From Burkholderiales bacterium (GTDB lineage: Bacteria > Pseudomonadota > Gammaproteobacteria > Burkholderiales > Nitrosomonadaceae), in contig JACKLV010000007.1 of NCBI GenBank assembly GCA_024235755.1, positions 77,306-141,305 on the forward strand: 64,000 nt of DNA. The letters run 5' to 3'. A program made the translations under genes and the position numbers. Under the pieces are notes generated by a model. That model was not told the origin of the DNA and searched no databases. It worked only from the letters and a program-made list of their open reading frames with translations. Shown here piece by piece: positions 28,758-37,657 of this stretch. Numbering within the stretch: the stretch's first letter is position 1; each line of letters begins with the position of its first letter.

Positions 28758-29222
28758 ATGAATGAAACAATTGACAAACAAGCCGTACTGAGTTGCCTAA
28801 ATAAAATCCTCGAACTGGAGCTTGCGGGCGTAGTACGCTACACCCACTATGCTTTTATGGTTTATGGATACAATCGCATACCGATTGTATCCTGGCTACA
28901 AGCACAGGCAGACGAATCCTTACTTCATGCACGGGAAGCAGGTGAAATGATCACCCATTTAGGCGACCATCCGCCATTAACGATCGGCCCTCTGTTGGAA
29001 ACCCATCAACATGATATCGGCGATTTACTGCGCGAGTCACTGGAACATGAACGATTAGCTTTGGCGAGTTACAAAGAATTATTGTCTCTGGTTGAGGGTA
29101 AATTCGTGATGCTTGAAGAATACGCACGCCGCTTGATTGCGTCAGAAGAAATGCATCAGGGTGAAGTGGACAAAATGCTGCGCAGGCCGGGAGCTGTTGC
29201 TGCCTTCTCTGAAAAGAAATAA
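28758..29222 (+). CDS. Bacterioferritin-like diiron protein
   Basis: 154 residues from ATG 28758, preceded by AAAAGGAG; a longer frame (28704) has no ribosome site. A four-helix ferritin-like fold is indicated by ELELAGVVRYTHYAF, ADESLLHAREAGEMITHLG (ExxH), LEHERLALASYKELL and SEEMHQGEVDKML (ExxH). The two ExxH pairs and extra Glu residues form the ferroxidase site. It could store or detoxify iron; it is the likely partner of the BolA gene 63 bases upstream. Confidence 0.88.
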   Translation: MNETIDKQAVLSCLNKILELELAGVVRYTHYAFMVYGYNRIPIVSWLQAQADESLLHAREAGEMITHLGDHPPLTIGPLLETHQHDIGDLLRESLEHERLALASYKELLSLVEGKFVMLEEYARRLIASEEMHQGEVDKMLRRPGAVAAFSEKK

Positions 29223-29633
29223 CATCATCGGTTTACAACGCCTTCAACTCATAACCGTTGCACTCATAAATACTTCTCTGACAGAGAAGTATTAAGTTGT
29301 CTTGTCTATGATTGTCGCAATATTCAAACGTAACATCGAAGTAATCGTTGATATTCCGGGCACGATAGTCATGGTGGTTTTCACTACAAGCATATGATGT
29401 TGATGGTATGAATGATCTGTTTTTTAGACAGAAGCCTGTGTCTTAGAAAATCGTTTTGATCATCCCATTTTTAGGGCGATATAACCATTGTTAAATAAGC
29501 AGTCTCAATTTGCCTTGGATATCAGACTGCATGTGGTATCACGTTTCGTTTTGACGCGTGCAAACAACGATTGCGGCCGCACCGTAACGTAGCTGAATGA
29601 CCTTGGGATAACCCATATATATATTCCATCGAG
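29223..29633. other. Intergenic region before pncA
   Basis: 411 bases. It contains the stem-loop at 29269-29293 and presumably the pncA promoter. No open frame, RNA gene or repeat otherwise seen. Confidence 0.6.
29269..29293 (+). terminator. 12-bp stem-loop after bacterioferritin gene
   Basis: AATACTTCTCTG and CAGAGAAGTATT are perfect inverted arms around a single base, 47 bases past the gene's stop. A short weak T run follows, so it is a probable but imperfect intrinsic terminator. Confidence 0.55.
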
Positions 29634-30218
29634 ATGAAAACCAGACTTCTATCTGGAGATGCGCTAATTATCGTCGATTTGCAGAACGATTTTCTACCCG
29701 GCGGCAGTTTGCCAGTTGCCGGAGGAAACAAGATTATTCCAATGCTCAACCGCTATATCACCGATTTTCATGCGCGCAGATTGCCAATAGTTGCAACTCG
29801 CGACTGGCATCCAATCAATCATTGTTCATTTGAATCCTTTGGCGGTCCCTGGCCGCCACATTGTATCGCAAACACAGAAGGCGCTGCATTTCCGACAGCA
29901 CTTCAGCTACCTGCCTGTACAAAAATAATCTCCAAAGCCACAACTCAGTCAAAAGACGCGTATTCCGCATTTTCTGACACGCCGCTTAATGAATTGCTTC
30001 ATTCACTAAATGTGAAGCGTTTATTTTTCGGTGGACTGGCAACGGAATATTGTGTTTTGAATACTGTTAAAGATGCCATTCGATTTCACTATGTTACATT
30101 TATACTTGAAGATGCAGTATGTGCAATTAATCAACAACCCGATGATGGCCACGATGCGCTGCTGACGATGAAACGACTCGGTGCCATACCAACCAAAGAT
30201 GAGGCGATTGAACGATGA
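29634..30218 (+). CDS. pncA: Nicotinamidase
   Basis: 194 residues. The isochorismatase-like fold carries the nicotinamidase triad: Asp15 in IIVDLQNDF, Lys101 in IISKATT and Cys140 in LATEYCV, with metal ligands Asp57, His59 and His63 in RDWHPINH. It hydrolyses nicotinamide to nicotinate for NAD salvage. It overlaps the start of pncB by four bases, so the salvage pair is co-translated. Ribosome site ahead of the ATG is weak. Confidence 0.96.
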   Translation: MKTRLLSGDALIIVDLQNDFLPGGSLPVAGGNKIIPMLNRYITDFHARRLPIVATRDWHPINHCSFESFGGPWPPHCIANTEGAAFPTALQLPACTKIISKATTQSKDAYSAFSDTPLNELLHSLNVKRLFFGGLATEYCVLNTVKDAIRFHYVTFILEDAVCAINQQPDDGHDALLTMKRLGAIPTKDEAIER

Positions 30219-31570
30219 ATCCATACTCAAATCCTTACGGGCAATTCAGCCCGCTGTTGACCGATCTGTACCAGCTAACAATGCTGCAAAGCTATATGGA
30301 GCACGGTATGGAAGACACAGCTGTCTTTGAAATGTTCATTCGTAAACTGCCAAGCGGGCGTAATTTCCTGGTTGCAGCCGGACTTGAACAGGTACTGGAT
30401 TATCTTGAGCATTTACGGTTTTCCGAGGAAGAGCTTGTCTGGCTTGCCACACGTTTTCCACCTCACGTAATCGAATATCTGGAAAAATTTCGATTTACCG
30501 GGGATGTGCATGCACTTCCGGAAAGCACGATTTTCTTCCCGAATGAACCGCTGATTCGAATTACAGCACCCCTGCCGCAGGCGCAACTGGTCGAATCCCG
30601 GATAATTAATCTGATGCATTTCGAAACCCTGATCGCTTCCAAGGCCGCCCGTTCGGTACTGGTTGCGCCTGATAAAACACTGGTAGATTTTGGCATGCGC
30701 CGGGCGCATGGCGCAGAAGCCGGACTCTTGGCCGCACGCGCTAGTTATCTTGCGGGATTCTCCGGTACTGCAACGGTGCTGGCCGGTGCTGTTTACGACG
30801 TGCCACTGTACGGCACAATGGCCCATTCCTATATTCAGGCACATAATGATGAACTGGCTGCATTCGAGCACTTCGCACGGTCTCATCCGGACAATACCGT
30901 ACTGCTCATTGATACGTACGATACCGAAAAAGCGGCGGAAAAAATTGTGGAGCTGACAAACAAACTTAGTCAGACTCACATCCACGGGGTTCGCTTGGAT
31001 AGCGGGGATCTGGCACAACACGCACGCAATGTCCGCAGGATACTGGATCGGGGCGGCCTGAGTGAAACCACTATTTTCGCCAGCGGCAATATCGACGAAC
31101 ATCGCCTGCACGCACTAATACAGTCTGGCGCACCGATTGATGGATTTGGCATCGGCACGGCGCTGGATATATCCAGTGATGCGCCTGCACTCGATTGCGC
31201 ATACAAACTTCAGGAATACGCCGGCAAACCGCGCCGCAAACATTCGGAAGGAAAAGCGACCTGGCCTGGAAGAAAACAGGTGCTGCGCAACTATGATGCT
31301 TACAATCGCCTGACGGGCGATATTGTAGTGCTGGAAGATGAGCTTTCGCAGACGGGCAAGCCCTTGATCAAGCAATTCATGCAGGAGGGGCAGCGCGTTC
31401 AGGAAAAAATATCACTGCATGATATTCGTCACAATGCGTTATCGAACTATTCCCAATTGCCGAATGCCATGACGCTTTTGGATCCCGCGCCCGAGTATCC
31501 TGTCAGGATTTCTGAGAAAATACAAAAACTGGCTGATCAGCTGGATGCCGATCACGCTGTAGAACCCTAG
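30215..31570 (+). CDS. pncB: Nicotinate phosphoribosyltransferase
   Basis: 451 residues, overlapping pncA at its start. It begins with LLTDLYQLTMLQSYMEHGMEDTAVFEMF, split here as LLTDLYQLTML and the following stretch. It then has the PRPP and substrate regions VDFGMRRAHG and VRLDSGDL, plus the FASGNIDEHRLHALI barrel end. It makes nicotinate mononucleotide, the next step after PncA. The typical family length is 400-490. Confidence 0.95.
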   Translation: MNPYSNPYGQFSPLLTDLYQLTMLQSYMEHGMEDTAVFEMFIRKLPSGRNFLVAAGLEQVLDYLEHLRFSEEELVWLATRFPPHVIEYLEKFRFTGDVHALPESTIFFPNEPLIRITAPLPQAQLVESRIINLMHFETLIASKAARSVLVAPDKTLVDFGMRRAHGAEAGLLAARASYLAGFSGTATVLAGAVYDVPLYGTMAHSYIQAHNDELAAFEHFARSHPDNTVLLIDTYDTEKAAEKIVELTNKLSQTHIHGVRLDSGDLAQHARNVRRILDRGGLSETTIFASGNIDEHRLHALIQSGAPIDGFGIGTALDISSDAPALDCAYKLQEYAGKPRRKHSEGKATWPGRKQVLRNYDAYNRLTGDIVVLEDELSQTGKPLIKQFMQEGQRVQEKISLHDIRHNALSNYSQLPNAMTLLDPAPEYPVRISEKIQKLADQLDADHAVEP

Positions 31571-31626
31571 CAATCCAACGATAAATCAAAAAGACCTGGG
31601 CAACTCTGATCGCTCATCGAATCGTT

Positions 31627-32064
31627 TCAAGCAACCCGGTCAAGCGTCCATCTGACAATTTCCTCACTGCTCATCGCGCCTGATTGATGCGCTACCGCAT
31701 TGCCATGCTGGAACAATACCAGCGCAGGAATACTGCGAATACCGATTTGCGCACTGAGTGTCTGTTCAATCTCGGTATTCACTTTGGCCAGAATAACACG
31801 CGGTTCCAGCTGAACCGCAGCCAATGCAAACTGAGGCGCCATTGCCTTGCAGGGGCCGCACCAAGGTGCCCAGAAATCTACCAGCATCGGAAATTCATTG
31901 CGACTGATATGTTTCTGAAATGCTGCTGTCGTCAGCTCCAGCGGCTGGCCATCAAAAAGCAACTGGTGACAATTACCACATTTCGGCCGGTCTTCGAGCC
32001 GCGCAGAGGGTATTCGATTGATGGCCTCACAGTGCCGACAAACAATGTGAAACGATTCACGCAC
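31627..32064 (-). CDS. trxC: Thioredoxin 2 with N-terminal zinc finger
   Basis: 145 residues from GTG 32064, which has GGAG six bases upstream; an upstream TTG at 32076 has no ribosome site. The zinc-finger cysteines are C9xxC12 and C29xxC32. The thioredoxin domain holds WCGPCK at 68-73 (Cys69/Cys72) and the cis-Pro in IRSIPALVLF. This zinc-finger form is the TrxC type, a cytosolic disulfide reductase often raised under oxidative stress. Confidence 0.95.
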   Translation of the reverse strand: MRESFHIVCRHCEAINRIPSARLEDRPKCGNCHQLLFDGQPLELTTAAFQKHISRNEFPMLVDFWAPWCGPCKAMAPQFALAAVQLEPRVILAKVNTEIEQTLSAQIGIRSIPALVLFQHGNAVAHQSGAMSSEEIVRWTLDRVA

Positions 32065-32383
32065 TATTTTCTCCAATTGTAATAATCATAGTCATTCAAC
32101 CATACAATTTCCAAGTCAACTGCAAAATTTATGGCGCTTGCCGATAAAATTGCTGCGCATCTCGGAATCCACTGCACTTCAATCACATTGTAAAGTCGAA
32201 AAAACATTCCATTAAATTACTGACGGATCGTCAAGATGTGTCAAATTTTCCGCTGTGATGCTTAAAATAAAACAATAAACAAAATAATCAATTACTTATA
32301 CAAATTTTCGATTCGACAACAGATTGTGTTTAATCATCGAACATTTATATTACAATGAAACGAACACAACAAACGGAGAACAA
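32065..32383. other. Intergenic region between trxC and a small gene
   Basis: 319 AT-rich bases between the divergent trxC and the 49-residue gene. A short palindrome TGACGGATCGTCA lies near 32220; no other feature was found. Confidence 0.5.
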
Positions 32384-32533
32384 ATGAAAGTTGAAGTGAC
32401 AGTTGAATTAGATATCAACTTATCGAAGGTTAGCATAGCAGATATCAAAAAAATCCTGGAAGAGCTGATCAATGCCGAAAAAATTGATGCTTTGGAAACG
32501 GTAAGCATAAAAGACATCAAAATAGGAAAATGA
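32384..32533 (+). CDS. Small protein of 49 residues, unknown
   Basis: Starts at ATG 32384 after ACGGAGAAC. The protein begins MKVEVTVELDINLSKVS and continues with a Lys/Glu helix, ending IKDIKIGK. It has an alternating beta strand, helix, strand pattern, with no membrane segment and no cysteine. A longer reading from 32324 lacks a ribosome site. I do not recognise a family; it is isolated upstream of the envelope cluster. Confidence 0.5.
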   Translation: MKVEVTVELDINLSKVSIADIKKILEELINAEKIDALETVSIKDIKIGK

Positions 32534-32752
32534 TCTCCTACCAAGGTTTCATCCAAAGCTTCATCACTAATAAGTCTAGGGATAGACTGTCTCTTACAAA
32601 TTGAAGCAAACCATCATATGTTAATGAAGTCTTTTAGCTTTCATTCTATTATGATCTAAAAGTAGACTATCATAACAACTGTGCTAGAGCTGTTATTTAA
32701 GAGAGATATAATCAATTTCCATTTGCATTTTGCTTAAAAGGAAGAAAAAATA

Positions 32753-32971
32753 ATGTGTAAACAACTTAGGTTAATATTGATTTTGCTAGTATTTTGCACA
32801 GTTACTGGTTGTGCACTGCTGGTAGGAGCCGGTGCCGCCGGCGGCGCTTATGAATATCAAAACAAACAGCAATTGGATGAACTGGAAAAGGAATTCAGTG
32901 AAGGCAGGATCAGTCGCGAAGAATACTTGAACCGAAAAAAACAAATAAATGAAGGATCTGCTGTTTACTGA
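32753..32971 (+). CDS. Small SHOCT-like lipoprotein
   Basis: 72 residues, ribosome site AAAGGAAG. The signal peptide ends VTGC (lipobox). A Gly/Ala segment (LVGAGAAGGAYEY) follows, then a C-terminal helix-turn-helix with LEKEFSEGRISREEYLNRK, the SHOCT-like short C-terminal domain. Role unknown; first member of a run of small envelope proteins. Confidence 0.72.
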   Translation: MCKQLRLILILLVFCTVTGCALLVGAGAAGGAYEYQNKQQLDELEKEFSEGRISREEYLNRKKQINEGSAVY

Positions 32972-33026
32972 CACAGTGTGCTAATGAATCGAACTTACTA
33001 TGTCAATCATTTGAGGAGAAGCTGTG

Positions 33027-33434
33027 ATGGATATCATTTACATAAATCATAAAAGTAGCGTCAATGGATTAAAGCGATTTTCAGGTATGGCCAAATTCAT
33101 TTGGATAACTATTGTTTGTTTCGGGTTTGCAGGTTGTGGAAGTACTCCGGTCAGTGAGAGCCGCTATACCAGTGTTCAAAAACAAATCAAAGAAGCCGAA
33201 GATTTGCACGCAAGTAAAATTGCAGGAGGAGAACTTTATGAAGCACAAAAAAAATTTGAAGACGCACGTAAAGCAGATAATGATGGTAAACGTAAAAAAG
33301 CGCTTCGGCTGCTTAAAGAATCTGAATTACACGCTCAATTAGCAGAAACAAAAGCAATGCGTACACGCGCGCAAAAAATGCTGGATGAAATCAATAAGGG
33401 ATTAGAAACGCTAGAAAATGAAATGTCCCGTTAA
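33027..33434 (+). CDS. DUF4398 domain lipoprotein
   Basis: 135 residues from ATG 33027; the GTG at 33024 is one codon earlier. GAGGAGAAG precedes it. The hydrophobic segment ends FAGC, a lipobox at about Cys37. The DUF4398 helical region follows: VQKQIKEAEDLHASKIAGGELYEAQ, given as VQKQIKEAED and LHASKIAGGELYEAQ, then the KKALRLLKESELHAQLAETK stretch. A long helical coiled coil facing the periplasm is expected. Its partner domain occurs again in the OmpA gene downstream. Confidence 0.83.
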   Translation: MDIIYINHKSSVNGLKRFSGMAKFIWITIVCFGFAGCGSTPVSESRYTSVQKQIKEAEDLHASKIAGGELYEAQKKFEDARKADNDGKRKKALRLLKESELHAQLAETKAMRTRAQKMLDEINKGLETLENEMSR

Positions 33435-33493
33435 CAAACTGTTGAAACAGTATCCATCCGCATCCGCATTGCTGCGATATTAAAAATAGAATC

Positions 33494-33528
33494 AACGTAT
33501 TCATTAAACTGCTTCGAATACGTTTTTT
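33494..33528 (+). terminator. Intrinsic terminator after DUF4398 gene
   Basis: Inverted 9-bp arms AACGTATTC (33494-33502) and GAATACGTT (33516-33524) with a 13-base loop are followed by a run of Ts. It separates the short lipoprotein gene from the OmpA-type gene. Confidence 0.72.
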
Positions 33529-33615
33529 AACAGCCTGTTAATCATAATCTTTACAAACTTAGCATTTTATTTACAGCGAAATCGTTTCAAAAGCCAACCA
33601 AATCAGGAGGCCATT

Positions 33616-34425
33616 ATGATGAGTAATTTTAAAGTAAGTTTTTTAACTTTGTTGTTGACTTCATTTTTAATCTCATGTGCTAGCAATCCGCCAAACCAGA
33701 CTCTGATCGACGCTGAAAACAGGTATAAATCGGCACAGATGATTGAGGGAATTCAGAATTCGGATGCGCAAAGCATGGGAGAAGCGAAAGAGGCACTTAA
33801 TAAAGCAAAAAAACTGCAGACTGATAACGAATCACCAGCTCTAGTTGAGCACTTTGCTTTTGTTTCCATCAAAAAAACGGAAATTGCGGAAGAACGGCAT
33901 CGCCTAAGACAAATTGAGCAAGAAACGGAACAAGCGAAGGATAAACGCCAACAACTCATGCTCGAAAATAAAGCAAATGAACTCAGAAACGCCAAATTGG
34001 AAGCCTTGAAACTTGCTTCTCAACTCGAGTCATTAAAGGCAGAACAGACCGAACGCGGCATAATTATGACGTTGGAGAACATTCTTTTTGAATTTAGCAG
34101 CGCCCGACTACAACCAGGCGGTGAAACGACTGTCACACGCATCGCTGATTATCTCAACAATTATCCAAATCGCTACATACTGATTGAAGGTTTTACTGAT
34201 AGCGTTGGCAGCGAAGCATACAATCAAAAACTCTCTAGACAACGCGCAGAATCGGTACAGCATTCTTTGATAAGACATGGCGTAAATCCCCGCCGCATCA
34301 GCGTAGCTGGCCTGGGAGAAGCCTATCCTGTGGCGCCTAATACGACTGAAACCGGCAGACAACAAAACAGAAGGGTCGAAATAGTAATAGCGAATGAAGA
34401 CGGCAAACCGATTTTAAATCGTTGA
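33616..34425 (+). CDS. DUF4398-OmpA family outer-membrane lipoprotein
   Basis: 269 residues, ribosome site CAGGAGG. The signal peptide ends LISC (lipobox). The DUF4398 helical region and a Glu/Lys-rich coiled coil (about 25-150) precede an OmpA-like peptidoglycan-binding domain: ENILFEFSSARLQPGG, ILIEGFTDSVGSEAYNQKLS and RISVAGLGEAYPVAPN with the NRRVEI close. It tethers the outer membrane to peptidoglycan; the DUF4398 part may pair with the neighbour at 33027. Confidence 0.9.
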   Translation: MMSNFKVSFLTLLLTSFLISCASNPPNQTLIDAENRYKSAQMIEGIQNSDAQSMGEAKEALNKAKKLQTDNESPALVEHFAFVSIKKTEIAEERHRLRQIEQETEQAKDKRQQLMLENKANELRNAKLEALKLASQLESLKAEQTERGIIMTLENILFEFSSARLQPGGETTVTRIADYLNNYPNRYILIEGFTDSVGSEAYNQKLSRQRAESVQHSLIRHGVNPRRISVAGLGEAYPVAPNTTETGRQQNRRVEIVIANEDGKPILNR

Positions 34426-34484
34426 CCCTTGTTATAGCCATAAAATATCTGGCGCACGCTGACTAAATACGAGAAAAATTAATC

Positions 34485-35090
34485 ATGCACAATGTAAGAA
34501 TTGGCGCGCTGCTTGCAGTTTTTTTTTGGCCTAGTCTGGTGTTTTCCGCCGAACAACCGCATGTTGCGGAAATCGCAAAAAACAAGGCAAAAACTTTAGA
34601 ACAAGGAATTGTGACCGATGCTGAAAACCCATCCTCATCCAGCACTATCACAAAAACCGAAGCACGGGCAGTCGACCCTGATGGCAAAAAATCCTTGAAT
34701 GACCCGATTACATGTCTTTCAAGAACTATATACTGGGAAGCCAGAGGTCAAAAAACTGCAGAAATGGAAGCCATTGCCAGCGTCGTTATGAATCGATTAA
34801 GTCATTCCGATTTTCCCGACACCATTTGCGATGTTGTCACTGAAGGTAGTGAACAAGGTACTTGCCAATTTTCGTGGTGGTGTGACGGCCACCCTGATAA
34901 AGCTGACGAGGAATCTTATACTATCGCCAAAGAAATAGCGCGCAGGGCGCTGAATCAGCAGCTAACTGATCGTACACAAGGTGCAACTTTTTTCCATCAC
35001 CGCGAAATTTCACCTGAATGGTCAACGAAATTTATCAAAACATTTGAGATTGGGGCACATATTTTCTATAAACCTGAGGCTACAGAATAA
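34485..35090 (+). CDS. SleB-type cell wall hydrolase
   Basis: 201 residues with a signal peptide (about 1-21). The Hydrolase_2/SleB fold is seen in CLSRTIYWEARGQKTAEM (Glu in YWEARGQ), VVMNRLSHSDFPDTICDVV and GTCQFSWWCDGHPD. SleB-type enzymes are lytic transglycosylases first known from spore cortex; in Gram-negatives they act on peptidoglycan. It follows the OmpA gene by 59 bases and completes an envelope set. Confidence 0.9.
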   Translation: MHNVRIGALLAVFFWPSLVFSAEQPHVAEIAKNKAKTLEQGIVTDAENPSSSSTITKTEARAVDPDGKKSLNDPITCLSRTIYWEARGQKTAEMEAIASVVMNRLSHSDFPDTICDVVTEGSEQGTCQFSWWCDGHPDKADEESYTIAKEIARRALNQQLTDRTQGATFFHHREISPEWSTKFIKTFEIGAHIFYKPEATE

Positions 35091-35175
35091 CTAATACTTT
35101 ATTCATGGATCATGGATATTGCAGGATTTAGTGAGCGTGTCACTGTTGCATGTTGAGGCAATGCTGCTGAAAGCC

Positions 35176-35204
35176 GATCACTCAATCAATATCAATTGGT
35201 GATC
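35176..35204. repeat. Inverted repeat between convergent genes
   Basis: GATCAC and GTGATC arms (6 bp) are separated by 17 bases, between the converging SleB and acidic-lipoprotein genes. It could be a bidirectional terminator, but no T run is present. Confidence 0.35.
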
Positions 35205-35274
35205 AGCCTCAGTAAGATTTAATTTCGAAACCGGTCAAGCTTCTACGGCTTCTGAATCGTTTCGTACTTTACAA

Positions 35275-35634
35275 TTAATATCCGCCGCTAGATTGTGCTT
35301 TTTCTTCAATATCATCGCCGGCATCCTCAATTTCATCGCCGGCATCTTCGAGAGCGTCTCCTACTTCTTCCATTGTTTGATCAGCTTCTTCCATGGCATT
35401 ATCCATGGCTTCACTTGCTTCCTCTGTAGCACTATCCATAGTGTCGCCAGCTTCTTCGGTAGCATCGTCAAATGCACTGCTGACTTCATCGGCTGCATCA
35501 CTCAAAGCTTCCTTTGCACTCTCAATGCCCCGATCTATCGATTCACCAATACTTTCGGCCGAATCCCGATCACCACAGCTTGTTACAAAGAAAGCCAAAA
35601 CAACAAACGAAAGTATCCATAAAATTCTATTCAT
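35275..35634 (-). CDS. Acidic repetitive lipoprotein
   Basis: 119 residues from ATG 35634, which has AGGGG about seven bases upstream; an ATG two codons earlier is too close to it. The signal peptide ends VTSC (lipobox). The mature part is an amphipathic, Asp/Glu/Ala/Met-rich helix built of 7-11-residue repeats, such as ATEEAGDTMDS, ATEEASEAMDN and AMEEADQTMEE, ending in a Ser-Gly-Gly-Tyr tail. It resembles apolipoprotein-like or stress-linked helical surface proteins, but no family is certain. Confidence 0.7.
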   Translation of the reverse strand: MNRILWILSFVVLAFFVTSCGDRDSAESIGESIDRGIESAKEALSDAADEVSSAFDDATEEAGDTMDSATEEASEAMDNAMEEADQTMEEVGDALEDAGDEIEDAGDDIEEKAQSSGGY

Positions 35635-35970
35635 GACCATTCCCCTTTTGTAAAAAAGTATTAATGACGATTTAATGCATGCTTAGTTTAAAATCCAACC
35701 CAGAAAGTATAAGCAGCTTATAAGAAATTGTTTACATATCGAAAACATTCAGTTCTGAAGTTTACATTGATTATCTTAACATTCACCTGTTAACTTCAGC
35801 AAATTGTCAGAAATATTTAAAAAACAATTTTTAATCTTCTATCCTACAAACTACCAGGACTGAAATGAACGGTTGCTTGCGTTGCGTGACATAATAATTG
35901 TTACAGGCTGCCAGCCTTTTACGGTAGCAAAGTTATGCGTTGGCTCTGAAATTGATTAAATAAATTGCAG
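35635..35970. other. Intergenic region between acidic lipoprotein and abgT
   Basis: About 335 AT-rich bases. It contains the promoter of the acidic lipoprotein gene and the 3' side of abgT. No repeat or RNA gene was recognised. Confidence 0.5.
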
Positions 35971-37515
35971 TTACGGATAGATATAATTCGATTGAATGCC
36001 AAGCGGCAGACCTGTAGACATATACAACAACAAAAATAACGTCCAGATAATGAGAAATGTGATCGAATATGGCAACATCATCGCCGTTACCGTACCGATA
36101 CCTGCATGCTTCACGTAACGCTGGCAATACACCACCACAAGTGGAAAATACGGCAACAAAGGTGTGATGATATTGGTACTTGAATCGCCGATACGGTAGG
36201 CAGCTTGCGTCAAATCAGGTGAAATGCCGAGCTGCATCAGCATGGGCACAAAGATCGATGCGAGCAGTCCCCATTTTGCGCTGGCCGATCCGACAAAAAG
36301 ATTAATGAATGCCGTGATCAACACAACCCCGACAATCGTAATAGTCGAAGGCATCGCCAAAGTCTTTAATAAAGCAGCTCCCTGCAGGGCGAGCAGAACG
36401 CCCAAATTGGACTGACCGAAGGCATAGACAAACTGGGCGATAAAGAACATGATTACGAGGTAATAAGCCATCTGGTGCATGGCTTTAGTCATGCCATCAA
36501 TAATGTCTTTGGCGCTTTTTACGGTACCAGCCACAATACCGTACACACAACCTGGTAGTATAAACATCAGAAAAATCAGCGAAACGATTGAACGCATGAT
36601 CGGCGCCGTGCCAGAGGTAAGATCGCCTGTCACATCCCGCCATGGTGATTCAGACGGCAAAGCCGTCGCAAACACGACAACAAGACTCAGCAAAAAAACA
36701 ACACCCGCTGCACGCAGCCCCTTGTTTTCGTGTGGTTCCAGCGCTCGCATCACGGGCAAGTCACCGATGCAATCCTGAAACGCGGTATGCTTCAGGCGCG
36801 GCTCAACGATTTTTTCTGTTACGTACCAGCCAAACCCGATAATCAAAACGGATGAAGCTGTCGTAAAAAAATAGTTGTTAAGCGGATTGAGTATGATATC
36901 AGGGTCAAGAATCTGAGCACCGGCCTGCGACAGGCCCTGCAGTAATGGGTCAAGCGATGAGGGTACAAAGTTCGCTGAAAAACCGCCGGAGACACCCGCA
37001 AAAGCCGCAGCAATACCAACCAAAGGGTGCCTCCCGGCGGCATAAAATATTACTCCACCCAGCGGTATAACCAGCACGTAACCGGCATCAACAGCAGAAT
37101 GACTGACGATACCAGCGCAAATAATCATCGGCGTCAATAACCGTTTGGGTGTAACGCCCAATAATGCCCGTAATGCGGAATTAATAAAGCCTGTGTGCTC
37201 AGCAACACCGATTCCAAGCATTGCCACGAGCACAACACCCACCGGATGGAAATGCGAAAAATTTGTCACCATAACCGACAGAAACTCGGTTATAGCTGCG
37301 CCGGACAGCAGATTATGGATAACAAGCGGAGCATCCGTACGCGGATCGATGACATCGAACGATAAATGCGAAAGCAACCACGACAGTATCCAAACAACAA
37401 ACAACAGCCCGACAAACAGCATCGCCGGGTCGGGCAGTTTGTTGCCTATTCGTTCAACTGTTTCCAGTATACGTGCTGTAAGACCAGAATTTTTCTGTTG
37501 TGCATCTTCAGACAT
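35971..37515 (-). CDS. abgT: AbgT family transporter
   Basis: 514 residues with about 12 membrane helices. Family stretches are GGFSANFVPSSLDPLLQGLSQ (given as GGFSANFVPSS and DPLLQGLSQ), FVYAFGQSNLGVLLALQG and FVGSASAKWGLLASIFVPML. AbgT imports p-aminobenzoyl-glutamate; relatives export sulfonamides or antimetabolites, so the substrate is uncertain here. The argE-type gene upstream on the same strand could process an imported amide. Confidence 0.93.
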   Translation of the reverse strand: MSEDAQQKNSGLTARILETVERIGNKLPDPAMLFVGLLFVVWILSWLLSHLSFDVIDPRTDAPLVIHNLLSGAAITEFLSVMVTNFSHFHPVGVVLVAMLGIGVAEHTGFINSALRALLGVTPKRLLTPMIICAGIVSHSAVDAGYVLVIPLGGVIFYAAGRHPLVGIAAAFAGVSGGFSANFVPSSLDPLLQGLSQAGAQILDPDIILNPLNNYFFTTASSVLIIGFGWYVTEKIVEPRLKHTAFQDCIGDLPVMRALEPHENKGLRAAGVVFLLSLVVVFATALPSESPWRDVTGDLTSGTAPIMRSIVSLIFLMFILPGCVYGIVAGTVKSAKDIIDGMTKAMHQMAYYLVIMFFIAQFVYAFGQSNLGVLLALQGAALLKTLAMPSTITIVGVVLITAFINLFVGSASAKWGLLASIFVPMLMQLGISPDLTQAAYRIGDSSTNIITPLLPYFPLVVVYCQRYVKHAGIGTVTAMMLPYSITFLIIWTLFLLLYMSTGLPLGIQSNYIYP

Positions 37516-37657
37516 GTCAATCCTTTGTTATCTCAACAGATTTTGACTTACCTGATATCTTCGTCATTTGCATTACTCGAAGAAACCACGTGCGGCTGAA
37601 GCAAAACCACCGCCAATCGAATATAACCAACTGATTCTGTAAATTTCCCGTTTTTAA

